Made by a program: the position numbers and the translations under genes. Positions 1-7,600 of a stretch of DNA of 13,095 nucleotides are shown in pieces (positions within the stretch are counted from its first letter, which is position 1; each line of letters begins with the position of its first letter). This DNA comes from JBCBWG01 sp039817205 (GTDB lineage Bacteria; Pseudomonadota; Alphaproteobacteria; Rhizobiales; Hyphomicrobiaceae): NCBI GenBank assembly GCA_039817205.1, contig JBCBWG010000076.1, positions 1 through 13,095 of the forward strand, given 5' to 3'. Below the pieces are notes generated by a model. The model was not told the DNA's origin. It did not search any database and saw only the letters and a list, made by a program, of their open reading frames with translations.

Positions 1-38
1 CGGCCCAATCGACGTCGCAGCTGACAGGTATTGGGGCG
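1..38. repeat. Imperfect inverted repeat (hairpin) at the fold-back point
   Basis: Bases 1-9 (CGGCCCAAT) and 30-38 (ATTGGGGCG) are complementary at eight of nine positions, with a 20-base loop. Both arms belong to the native fumC coding sequence. Immediately after the second arm, the sequence becomes the reverse complement of what should precede the first arm. That is exactly what is expected if a 3' end snapped back on this hairpin and was extended. The window begins at the base of the stem. Confidence 0.8.
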
Positions 39-67
39 AAGGTATCGCTTTCGGTGCGGGTGTCTGA
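1..67 (+). pseudogene. fumC: Fumarase class II, N-terminal fragment (codons 11-23)
   Basis: Reading from base 2 gives GPIDVAADRYWG, the characteristic class II fumarase N-terminus, which in an intact gene continues into GAQAQRSLGNF. Here the fumarase match stops at base 38. The frame then runs through nine unrelated codons to a TGA at 65-67. The missing continuation resumes at base 335 in a different frame. The first ten codons are absent from this strand in the window but are present inverted at 38-70. So this piece is the upstream half of a broken gene, cut at the left by the window edge and at the right by the fold-back junction. Confidence 0.85.
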
Positions 68-70
68 CAT
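38..70 (-). pseudogene. fumC: Inverted copy of fumC codons 1-11, with start codon
   Basis: On the minus strand, ATG at 70-68 opens MSDTRTESDTF, a typical class II fumarase N-terminus. Its next residues should be GPIDVAADRYWG, which lie on the opposite strand at 2-37. A Shine-Dalgarno GAGG sits seven bases upstream of the ATG (minus-strand reading of about 78-81). Together with the plus-strand pieces this restores a complete fumarase of 462 residues, close to the 467 of E. coli FumC. The ATG lies 16 bases after the ppdA stop codon, so the inverted block preserves the native ppdA-fumC junction. Confidence 0.85.
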
Positions 71-86
71 TCAGCAACCTCGGTGA

Positions 87-335
87 TTAAGTTTGTTTGG
101 CTCGGATTGCGGCCTGAAGTGCAGCCTGGGCCGCGGACAGTCGCGCGATGGGAACACGGAATGGCGAACAAGACACGTAGTCGAGGCCGACCTTGTCGCA
201 GAAGTGAACAGACGCCGGATCGCCACCGTGCTCACCGCAGATCCCAAGCTTAATGTCCGCGCGCGCGTTACGCCCACGCGCAATACCGATTTCGACTAGC
301 TCACCCACGCCGTCTGCATCGATCGAGATGAACGG
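87..335 (-). pseudogene. ppdA: Pyruvate phosphate dikinase, C-terminal 82 codons (inverted fragment)
   Basis: Reading from 335 down to the TAA at 89-87 gives the C-terminus of PPDK, the enzyme interconverting pyruvate, ATP and phosphate with PEP, AMP and pyrophosphate. The diagnostic stretches are DGVGELV, LGICGEHGGDPAS (with the catalytic cysteine of the pyruvate/PEP domain) and GLDYVSCSPFRVPIARL. The family is about 880-900 residues long, so only the last tenth is here, with no start codon or ribosome binding site. Homology ends abruptly at 333-335, where fumC begins on the other strand. It is a displaced fragment, and an intact ppdA is expected upstream of fumC in the native locus. The protein identity is secure; whether the fragment is physically present in the genome is not. 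Confidence 0.88.
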
Positions 336-1665
336 GTATTGGGGCGCACAGGCCCAACGCTCGCTCGGCAACTTCAAGATTGGCTGGGAAACACAACCAC
401 AGCCGATCGTTCGCGGGCTCGGCATCGTCAAGCGCGCGGCTGCTGAGACGAACATGGCGCTCGGCAAGCTCGACGAGAAGCTCGGGGCCGCAATTGTTCA
501 AGCGGCAAACGAGGTCATTGAAGGTAAGCTCGATGCGCACTTCCCGCTTGTCGTCTGGCAGACGGGCTCTGGCACGCAATCAAACATGAATGCGAATGAG
601 GTGATCTCGAACCGGGCAATCCAAATCCTCGGCGGCGAGATGGGCTCGAAAGCGCCGGTTCATCCGAACGACCACTGCAACATGAGCCAGTCGTCGAACG
701 ATACGTTTCCGACGGCGATGCACATTGCGTGCGCCGAAGAAGTGCACCACCGCTTACTGCCCGCGCTTCAAACGCTGCGGAACGCGCTAAACGATAAGGC
801 GAACGCCTGGAAAGACATCATCAAGATCGGCCGCACTCACACGCAGGACGCGACGCCGCTCACGCTCGGTCAGGAGTTCTCCGGCTACACGCAGCAAATC
901 GAAAACGGGATCGCTCGTGTCGAGAGCACGCTCGCGCCGTTGATGGAGCTTGCCCAGGGCGGCACGGCGGTTGGAACGGGTCTCGCATCGCCGGTCGGGT
1001 TTGCCGAAAAGGTCGCCGAGCAGATCGCAGCAATTACGGGCTTGCCGTTCAAAACGGCACCTAACAAGTTTGAAGCACTCGCAGCGCACGACGCGATGGT
1101 CATGACGCACGGTGCGATCACCACGGTTGCGATGAGCTGCTTCAAGATCGCAAACGACATTCGCTTTTTGGGCTCAGGTCCGCGCGCTGGGCTTGGCGAA
1201 TTGGCGCTGCCGGAGAACGAGCCGGGCTCATCGATTATGCCGGGCAAGGTGAACCCGACGCAGTGCGAAGCGATGACCCAGGTGTGTGCGCACATCCATG
1301 GCAACAACGCCGCGATCACGTTCGCCGGGAGCCAGGGTCACTTTGAGCTGAACGTCTACAACCCGATGATGGCCTACAATTTCCTGCAGTCGGTTCGCCT
1401 CCTTGCGGACGCTGCGGTTTCATTCACGGACAACTGCGTCGTCGGCATTGAGCCGCGTCTGGAGAACATTGAAGCGGGCTTGAAAAATTCGCTGATGTTG
1501 GTGACGCCGCTCAAGGAAAAGTACGGCTACGACCGCGCGGCAAAGATCGCAAAGACGGCGCACAAAAACGGGACAACGCTGCGCGAAGAAGCGATCGCAG
1601 ACGGCATCCCGGCCCACGACTTTGACGCGATCGTCGTCCCGTCAAAGATGATCAGCCCCAGCTGA
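328..1665 (+). CDS. fumC: Fumarate hydratase class II, codons 20-462, 5' end displaced
   Basis: FumC catalyses the reversible hydration of fumarate to L-malate in the TCA cycle as a cytosolic homotetramer without an iron-sulfur cluster. Seen here are TGSGTQSNMNANEV, HPNDHCNMSQSSND, GRTHTQDATPL and the signature GSSIMPGKVNPTQ. In native numbering the catalytic His and Ser fall at 188 and 318, the same positions as in E. coli FumC. True fumarase sequence starts at base 335 (YWGAQAQRSLGNF); the first 20 residues are displaced by the inverted segment. An in-frame ATG at 328 supplies M-N-G before YWG, so a protein of 445 residues, lacking the first 20 native residues, could be made, but no clear Shine-Dalgarno precedes it. 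The frame also stays open back to 253 with non-fumarase residues. In the native state it would be the second gene after ppdA. It converges on the serine hydrolase gene, 20 bases away. Confidence 0.92.
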   Translation: MNGYWGAQAQRSLGNFKIGWETQPQPIVRGLGIVKRAAAETNMALGKLDEKLGAAIVQAANEVIEGKLDAHFPLVVWQTGSGTQSNMNANEVISNRAIQILGGEMGSKAPVHPNDHCNMSQSSNDTFPTAMHIACAEEVHHRLLPALQTLRNALNDKANAWKDIIKIGRTHTQDATPLTLGQEFSGYTQQIENGIARVESTLAPLMELAQGGTAVGTGLASPVGFAEKVAEQIAAITGLPFKTAPNKFEALAAHDAMVMTHGAITTVAMSCFKIANDIRFLGSGPRAGLGELALPENEPGSSIMPGKVNPTQCEAMTQVCAHIHGNNAAITFAGSQGHFELNVYNPMMAYNFLQSVRLLADAAVSFTDNCVVGIEPRLENIEAGLKNSLMLVTPLKEKYGYDRAAKIAKTAHKNGTTLREEAIADGIPAHDFDAIVVPSKMISPS

Positions 1666-1672
1666 GTTGATC

Positions 1673-1686
1673 GGCGCATTGGCGCC
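1673..1686. terminator. Small hairpin between convergent genes, possible weak terminator
   Basis: GGCGC at 1673-1677 pairs with GCGCC at 1682-1686 around a four-base loop, in the 20-base gap between the fumC stop and the serine hydrolase stop. The stem is only five pairs and no T-run follows on either strand, so a terminator role is a guess based mainly on position. Confidence 0.25.
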
Positions 1687-2942
1687 TAACGGCAAAAGAC
1701 CGTTTCGCGTAATGCGTGGATCGCATCGTCAAGTGCACGGTTCTCGTCGAGGCTGAGATTCACGGCGAGAACGAGTTGACGCGTGTTGGCTCGGTCAGCG
1801 AATGCAAACGTGACGACGCCAAAGTCAAAACCCTCGTGACCATATATTTTCACGCCGCATGGCAGCGCGTATTCCATCACGCCATACCCGTATCGGTAGA
1901 GGCCTTCACGGTCGAAGGTCATACGCTGCGTGAGTGCTGCCAGCGGTCGGCCATCGCTTGTGTTTGCCTGCCAGATGAAGTCGATCGCTTTGGAAATGTC
2001 TCGTGCGTTGGCGATCAGTCCGCCATCGCCGCCGGCGAAATAGCCGTGGCCGCTGACGTCGTGAAGATGTTCGGTATCGCGATACGGGCGATGGGGAAGG
2101 TCGGCGCGGACATAGCCACGCATGAGCCTCTCGCTGGGGCTGGGTGCGCGCGCCGCTGCCGCGCCGAGGTTTGAGCGAGGCCGAGCTCGCGGGCCGACAA
2201 CGCGCGCCATCGGCGACAAGCCGGCGGGTTTGCTGACAAGCTCAGCCACCAGCTTTTCAAACGAGAGACCGGTTGCTGCCTCGGCCACCTTCTCGAGAAG
2301 GACGTAGTTCGTGTTCGCGTACTGATGCAGCACGCGCGGCGCCGGTCCCGCTGCCGTCTGCAAAGCGCGATTGATTGCAGCTTCGGTCACGTCATCGGAC
2401 GGCTTCGACAGGGTACGCATGAGGTCGGTTGCCGTCGCGCCAAAGAGGGGGCTCGGCAGGTACTCGGCTAAGCCGCTCGTGTGTCCGAGGAGCGCGCGAA
2501 TTGGAATGGCGCCAAGCTGTCGGGGCGCACGCGGCATAAACGTGCGCAGACGATCATCGAGCGACAGAAAACCAAGCCGCGCGAGATCCACGATGACGTG
2601 GGCGGTCACAAGCTTTGTCACGCTCGCGATGCGCCAGGGCGTGTTCAAGCGAACGGCGCGATTGGTCCGACGATCAGCAACGCCAAGCGCGCGCTCAAAC
2701 AACCAACCGTCACGCTGCACGCGCACGATGACCGCTGGTGGGCCCGCATTTGTAATTCGGCTGATCGCAGCAGTCAGGTCTCGTTCGTATCTGCGACGGT
2801 CCGTGGCTGATGTGAGAGGTTCTGTCGAAGGCGTTGGCGTCTGGGCGTGCGCCAACGGTAGCTGCACCATCAGTGCTTTCAAACATGCGAGCGCAAGGGC
2901 CAGAGATCTCGTTTGCCAACGCGACTGTAAATGTCTGCTCAT
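1686..2942 (-). CDS. Exported beta-lactamase-fold serine hydrolase
   Basis: A 418-residue member of the broad beta-lactamase-related family (Pfam Beta-lactamase, PF00144), which includes class C beta-lactamases, DD-peptidases and esterases. The nucleophile motif SVTK is at residues 107-110, the second motif YAN at 208-210 and the third motif HEG at 369-371, in the usual order. HxG in place of KTG is common among esterase- and peptidase-like members. The ATG at 2942 gives a convincing signal peptide: a basic start, a hydrophobic stretch around 13-30, and an AHA-Q cleavage site near 33. A TTG at 2996 would add 18 residues before it and is less likely, although a GAGG lies about ten bases upstream of it. 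The gene follows pyk on the same strand by 125 bases. Substrate unknown; periplasmic location inferred. It need not confer resistance. Confidence 0.88.
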   Translation of the reverse strand: MSRHLQSRWQTRSLALALACLKALMVQLPLAHAQTPTPSTEPLTSATDRRRYERDLTAAISRITNAGPPAVIVRVQRDGWLFERALGVADRRTNRAVRLNTPWRIASVTKLVTAHVIVDLARLGFLSLDDRLRTFMPRAPRQLGAIPIRALLGHTSGLAEYLPSPLFGATATDLMRTLSKPSDDVTEAAINRALQTAAGPAPRVLHQYANTNYVLLEKVAEAATGLSFEKLVAELVSKPAGLSPMARVVGPRARPRSNLGAAAARAPSPSERLMRGYVRADLPHRPYRDTEHLHDVSGHGYFAGGDGGLIANARDISKAIDFIWQANTSDGRPLAALTQRMTFDREGLYRYGYGVMEYALPCGVKIYGHEGFDFGVVTFAFADRANTRQLVLAVNLSLDENRALDDAIHALRETVFCR

Positions 2943-3067
2943 GCAACCGAACACGCCCGACCCCTCGGCTGGACGAGCGTCGTGCGCACGCCGCAAAGCC
3001 CCGCAACCTCACTGAGAGGCAGCCGACGCAAGAGCTGTGCCGTCAACAGGCGGCAAGACTTCTCGCG

Positions 3068-4501
3068 TTACGGCTTATCGTGCTCGCCAATAACGGCGAT
3101 CCGGAGAATGTTTGTTGTGCCGGCCTGGCCGAACGGGACGCCAGCTGTAATCACCACGCGATCGCCATCCTTCGCGAAGCCTTCCCGCCGCGAGATCCGC
3201 GTTGACTTGCCAACCATATCCGCAAAGCTCGTGACATCGTCCCGGGTCTGGACGCTATGGACGCCCCAAACGAGGGAGAGCTGTCGGGCCGTTGCGCGAA
3301 CCGGTGTCAGGCTGAGGATGGGAACGGATGTCCGCATGCGGGCAACGCGCCGTGCCGTTGAGCCGGATTCGGTGAACGTTGAGATCGCAGCGCACCCGCG
3401 GTTGATTGCAACGTCCGTTGCGGCTGCAGCGATTGCGTCGCTGTCGTCTGCTTCGATCGGTGTGACGAGCGCATGAACAATCCGCTCGAAATCGGGATCG
3501 GCTTCCGTTGTCTCGATGATCCGGCTCATGACGGATACGGCTTCAACCGGGTACGCGCCGGCCGCCGACTCCGCTGACAACATGACCGCATCAGCGCCGC
3601 CGTAAATCGCCGTTGCAACGTCTGAGGCTTCGGCGCGGGTGGGAACCGGCTCTTGAACCATCGATTCCAACATCTGCGTCGCGACGATCACTGGTTTGCC
3701 ATGCACACGGCAGGTGGCGAGAATTTGCTTTTGCAAGATCGGCACCCGTTCCGGCGGCAACTCAACACCCAGGTCGCCGCGCGCAACCATCACGGAGTCC
3801 GACAGTTCAACGATGCGGTTGAGGTTGTCGATGGCCGATGGCTTTTCAAGCTTCGACATCACGCGAGCCCGACCGCCGATCAGTTCGCGACCCAGCTCGA
3901 TGTCCTCTGCTTTTTGAACGAACGAGAGAGCGATCCACTCGACACCCCAGGACAGCGCGACTTCCATGTCAGCGCGATCTTTCTCGGTCAGGATATCGAT
4001 TGGCAGGACCGTGCCTGGGACGTTGACACCTTTGCGATCGGAAATGCGCCCGCCCGCAACGATCGTTGTTTTCAGACGAGCACCATCATTGTCCTCGATC
4101 TTCAGGCGGATGCGGCCGTCATTGATCAGGAGATCATCACCAGGCCGCATTGCCGCGAAAATTTCCGGATGCTTCAAGCTCACCTGGTCAACCGAGCCCG
4201 TCACATCGTCGAGCGTCAGCGTAAAAGGCCGCCCAATCTCAAGTTCAGCGCCGCCGTCTGCGAACGTTCCAATGCGGAGTTTCGGGCCTTGCATATCCGC
4301 GAGGATGCCGATGGGACGACCGTATTCCGCCTCAAGGTCTCGGATAAACCGATGGCGGTCCAGGTGATCTTCGTGGCTTCCATGGCTGAAATTCAGTCGA
4401 AACACGTCGACGCCTGCGAGAAAAAGTTCTCTGATTTGGTCGGGCGTGGACGATGACGGTCCAAGCGTTGCAACGATTTTGGAATAGCGCGCGCGCTTCA
4501 T
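3068..4501 (-). CDS. pyk: Pyruvate kinase
   Basis: Catalyses the last step of glycolysis, PEP plus ADP to pyruvate plus ATP, in the cytosol. The N-terminus KIVATLGPSS, ADMQGPKLRIG, the active-site stretch MSKLEKPSAIDNL, VMVARGDLGVELP and TQMLESMVQEPVPTRAEASDVA are all present in order, followed by the C-terminal regulatory domain. From the ATG at 4501 the protein is 477 residues, matching the family (E. coli PykF 470, PykA 480). The frame continues upstream with further candidate starts at 4528 (ATG), 4552 (ATG) and 4570 (TTG); none has a strong Shine-Dalgarno. I chose 4501 because family alignments begin at about M-K-R-x-R-x-x-K-I. It lies 149 bases downstream of putA on the same strand. With PPDK at the left end it forms an opposing pair of pyruvate/PEP enzymes, suggesting control of flux at this node. 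Confidence 0.96.
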   Translation of the reverse strand: MKRARYSKIVATLGPSSSTPDQIRELFLAGVDVFRLNFSHGSHEDHLDRHRFIRDLEAEYGRPIGILADMQGPKLRIGTFADGGAELEIGRPFTLTLDDVTGSVDQVSLKHPEIFAAMRPGDDLLINDGRIRLKIEDNDGARLKTTIVAGGRISDRKGVNVPGTVLPIDILTEKDRADMEVALSWGVEWIALSFVQKAEDIELGRELIGGRARVMSKLEKPSAIDNLNRIVELSDSVMVARGDLGVELPPERVPILQKQILATCRVHGKPVIVATQMLESMVQEPVPTRAEASDVATAIYGGADAVMLSAESAAGAYPVEAVSVMSRIIETTEADPDFERIVHALVTPIEADDSDAIAAAATDVAINRGCAAISTFTESGSTARRVARMRTSVPILSLTPVRATARQLSLVWGVHSVQTRDDVTSFADMVGKSTRISRREGFAKDGDRVVITAGVPFGQAGTTNILRIAVIGEHDKP

Positions 4502-4650
4502 GATCTGCTGGCTTTCTTTGCTGGCCATTTTTGCGAGTTGCCAGAATGTCATGGCGCGCGCACGAGTCAAAGGTTGCGCCTGGACCTTTTTATCGGGTCA
4601 AGCTGACAGTGTCGTGTCGGGCGGATTGATCCGGCCCACCCGGCGAAGGA

Positions 4651-7600
4651 TCAGGCGGCGTCGGTCGAAGCCAGGAGCGCTGCGTTGCCCCCGGCGGCGG
4701 TCGTATCGACGCAAAGATGACGCTCAAGCGTCAACTCTGATGCGTGCGGCCAACCGACGATGAGTGGAACAATCGGCCCTGTTCGCGCCGCAAGGCTTTT
4801 GCGAGCGGCTTTGGCTTGCGGGTCATTGCTTGCAATGAGAACGGCGGTGAGCCCGTCAACATCACTGAGATGCATTGGCGTCAGTTGGCCTGGCACGCGG
4901 ACAATGGGTGCGCCGACCGCGGCAAGGTTCGTTGCAAGTTCCTTGGGGAAGTTACGATCGACCAGCGTGGCGTTCCCGGTCGCGAGTGCCAGCATCGCTT
5001 GTGCGATGATGGTTTCCTCATCGGGGCCGAGGCAAGTGACGTTCCCTCTCGGGACGGCTGTCAACCGGTTGGTCTCGCCGGTGGGGCCCGGGAGTTCTTT
5101 GACCGATCGGCTCTCGCGTTCCAACAGTCGAACGCGGCTGATGAGCGAGGCGTCCACGCGATCGCCGAGGATAGCAACGAGCTGATCGGTCCGGTTGTCC
5201 GTCGCGACCCAGGCTTGAGCGTCCGGCCAGTCGATTGGTGTCGCAGTTGATACTTCGGCGGACCGAGGTTCGGCATGGGAACGGCTTAGCATCGGTTCGG
5301 GTTGGAAGAACCGCGCGACATAATCGGGACCACCGGCTTTTGGTCCTGTACCTGACAAGCCTTCGCCACCGAACGGTTGCGAGCCGACGATGGCGCCGAT
5401 CTGGTTGCGGTTGACGTAGATGTTTCCGCAACAGACGGCGGAGACGATCGCCTCGACACGGTCGTCAATCCGGGTGTGCAGGCCAAACGTCAGGCCATAG
5501 CCGCGCGCGTTAATTTCCCCGATAACGCGATCGATGTCGTTGGCGTCGAAGGTTGCGACATGAAGCACGGGGCCGAAAATCTCGCGCGGCACATCCACGA
5601 TCCCGCTGACTTTCAAGACCGTCGGCGCAACAAACAAACCACCGCGCCCGTCGGCTCCATCGGCTCCATCCGGAAGCCGGATCTGTTTGAGAACCCGGCC
5701 GTCTGCGCGTGCCTCTTCGATGGCCGCCTCGATCGATGCCTGCGCCTCGGCATCAATGACCGGGCCGATATCGATTGCCGGATCCCAGGGATCGCCGATC
5801 CTCAGTTCGTCCATTGCGCCGTAGAGCATCGTGAGAAGATTGTCGGCGATGTCGCTTTGCACATAGAGCACGCGGAGCGCGGAGCAGCGTTGCCCCGCAC
5901 TTTGAAAAGCAGATGCGAGGATGTCGCGAACGGCCTGTTCGGGCAGCGCAGTTGAGTCGACGATCATCGCGTTGAGACCGCCGGTTTCGGCAATCAGCAA
6001 TGGGTCAGGCCGGTCCGTTTCGGCGAGCGTTCGGTTGATGGCCTGCGCAACCTCGGTTGAGCCTGTGAAGCAGACACCCGCAATGTCGGGATGCGCCGTC
6101 AAAGGCGCGCCAACGTTTGGTCCATCTCCTGGCAACAGGGTGAGCGCATCTCTTTCGATGCCAGCCTCATGAAGAAGGGCGGTGGCTTTCGCGGCGATCA
6201 AGGGCGTTTGCTCGGCGGGCTTTGCGATGACCGAGTTTCCAGCGGCAAGTGCTGCCGAAATCTGTCCAGTGAAAATCGCTAACGGAAAGTTCCACGGCGA
6301 AATGCAGGCGATGACACCGCGTGCGCGGCGGGTGTCCGTCGCGACAAGACGTTCCGCCTCGTTGGCATAATAGCGGAGGAAGTCGACGGCCTCCCGCACT
6401 TCCGCGATGGCATCGAGCAGAGATTTGCCAGCTTCACGTGCGGTGATGGCGGCAAATTCGGCGGTGGCTGCTTCGTACGCGTCGGCTGCACGCCTGAGCG
6501 CGTCCGCCCGCCGCGCCACGCGATCGGCCATGGTCTCGGTCGTGTTGAAGGCTGCCAGCGCGTTGGCAATCGCACCATCAATGTCAGCAGCTGTGGCAAC
6601 TGTGACCGCGCCAACGGTATCGCTTGGGACCGCCGGGTTTTGCACGGTTTCGGCGGGTCTAGCAGGCGCGGCATGTTCGGTGATCGTCGGGCTCGCGTGC
6701 CACGTCGCTTGCTCGAATATCCGGCGCTGATCGATGAGCTGATAAACCGATGCCGGCTCGTTGATGTCGAACCCAATGGCGTTGTTCCGGTCCGGGCCAA
6801 ACAAGTGCGGTGGCTTCCGAATGCCTGGGTGTGGGCTTGGGCCGTCGGCATCACGGATCTCGTCGATCGGATCGCGCGCGATCTCTTCGGGCGTCACGTC
6901 ATCATCGACAATCTGATTGACAAACGAGCTGTTCGCGCCGTTCTCGAGCAGGCGTCGGACGAGATAGGCGAGCAGGTCTTCGTGCGCGCCGACCGGTGCA
7001 TAAATCCGGCACCGCGTTTGGTTCTTGACGCGCAACGCCTCGTGTAGAGCCTCACCCATTCCGTGCAAACGCTGAAACTCGTACCGCGTCGCCGTCGGTT
7101 GCATCGCAAGGATCGCAGCCGTCGTGTGTGCATTGTGCGTTGCGAATTGCGCGTAAATCCGGTCCGATCGCGCGATCATTTTTCGAGCGCAGGCCAGATA
7201 GCAGACGTCGGTATGCGCCTTGCGCGTGAACACCGGAAAGTCTGGCAGGCCAAGCACCTGCGCTTGTTTGATCTCCGTGTCCCAGTAGGCGCCCTTGACC
7301 AATCGCACCATCACGCGGCGGTCCAGGTGATCGGCAAGCGCTGCGATCCAGTCGATGACGAACGGGGCCCGACGACCATAGGCCTGCACCACAATGCCAA
7401 AGCCATCCCACACCGCGAGCGTTGGCGTGCTTAACACCCGCTCGATCACACCAAGCGAAAGTTCGAGGCGATTGGCTTCTTCAGCATCGATGTTGAGCCC
7501 GATGCCGAGACGTGCGGCTTGTTCTGCAAGCTCACGGACACGTGGCACCAATTCGTCAAACACGCGGCGGCGCTGGCTCCATTCGTAACGTGGATGCAGC

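Larger units (their letters stand above)
27..346. repeat. 12-bp direct repeat bounding the inverted segment
   Basis: GGTATTGGGGCG occurs at 27-38 and again at 335-346, 308 bases apart. It encodes the R-Y-W-G stretch of fumarase, so the same fumC bases are present on both sides of the inverted insert. The left copy is followed by foreign (inverted) sequence. The right copy is preceded by inverted ppdA sequence and followed by the true fumC continuation. This looks like a target duplication but is better explained by a strand switch that returned 12 bases behind its point of departure. Confidence 0.85.

Noticed and set aside
253..327. Extra N-terminal codons in frame with fumC from an ATG at 253
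   Set aside because: These codons are the antisense of the inverted ppdA fragment. They show no fumarase similarity, so they are not part of a real fumarase N-terminus.
27..346. Insertion of a small mobile element with a 12-bp target duplication
   Set aside because: The inserted bases are the host's own ppdA end and fumC start in inverted orientation, with no transposase, terminal repeats or attachment sites. A fold-back strand switch explains them better.
2371..3015. Long plus-strand open frame opposite the serine hydrolase (214 codons)
   Set aside because: Arg/Ser-rich antisense frame without family features; the minus strand carries all three catalytic motifs and a signal peptide.
3653..4456. 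267-codon plus-strand open frame opposite pyruvate kinase
   Set aside because: It is fully inside a well-conserved pyruvate kinase on the other strand and has no recognisable domain or ribosome binding site.
4619..4637. Imperfect hairpin after putA as an intrinsic terminator
   Set aside because: The stem has a bulge and a four-base loop, and no T-run follows it on the minus strand. Readthrough from putA into pyk cannot be excluded.
5377..5955. 192-codon plus-strand open frame opposite putA
   Set aside because: Antisense shadow of the conserved ALDH domain; no independent evidence of coding.
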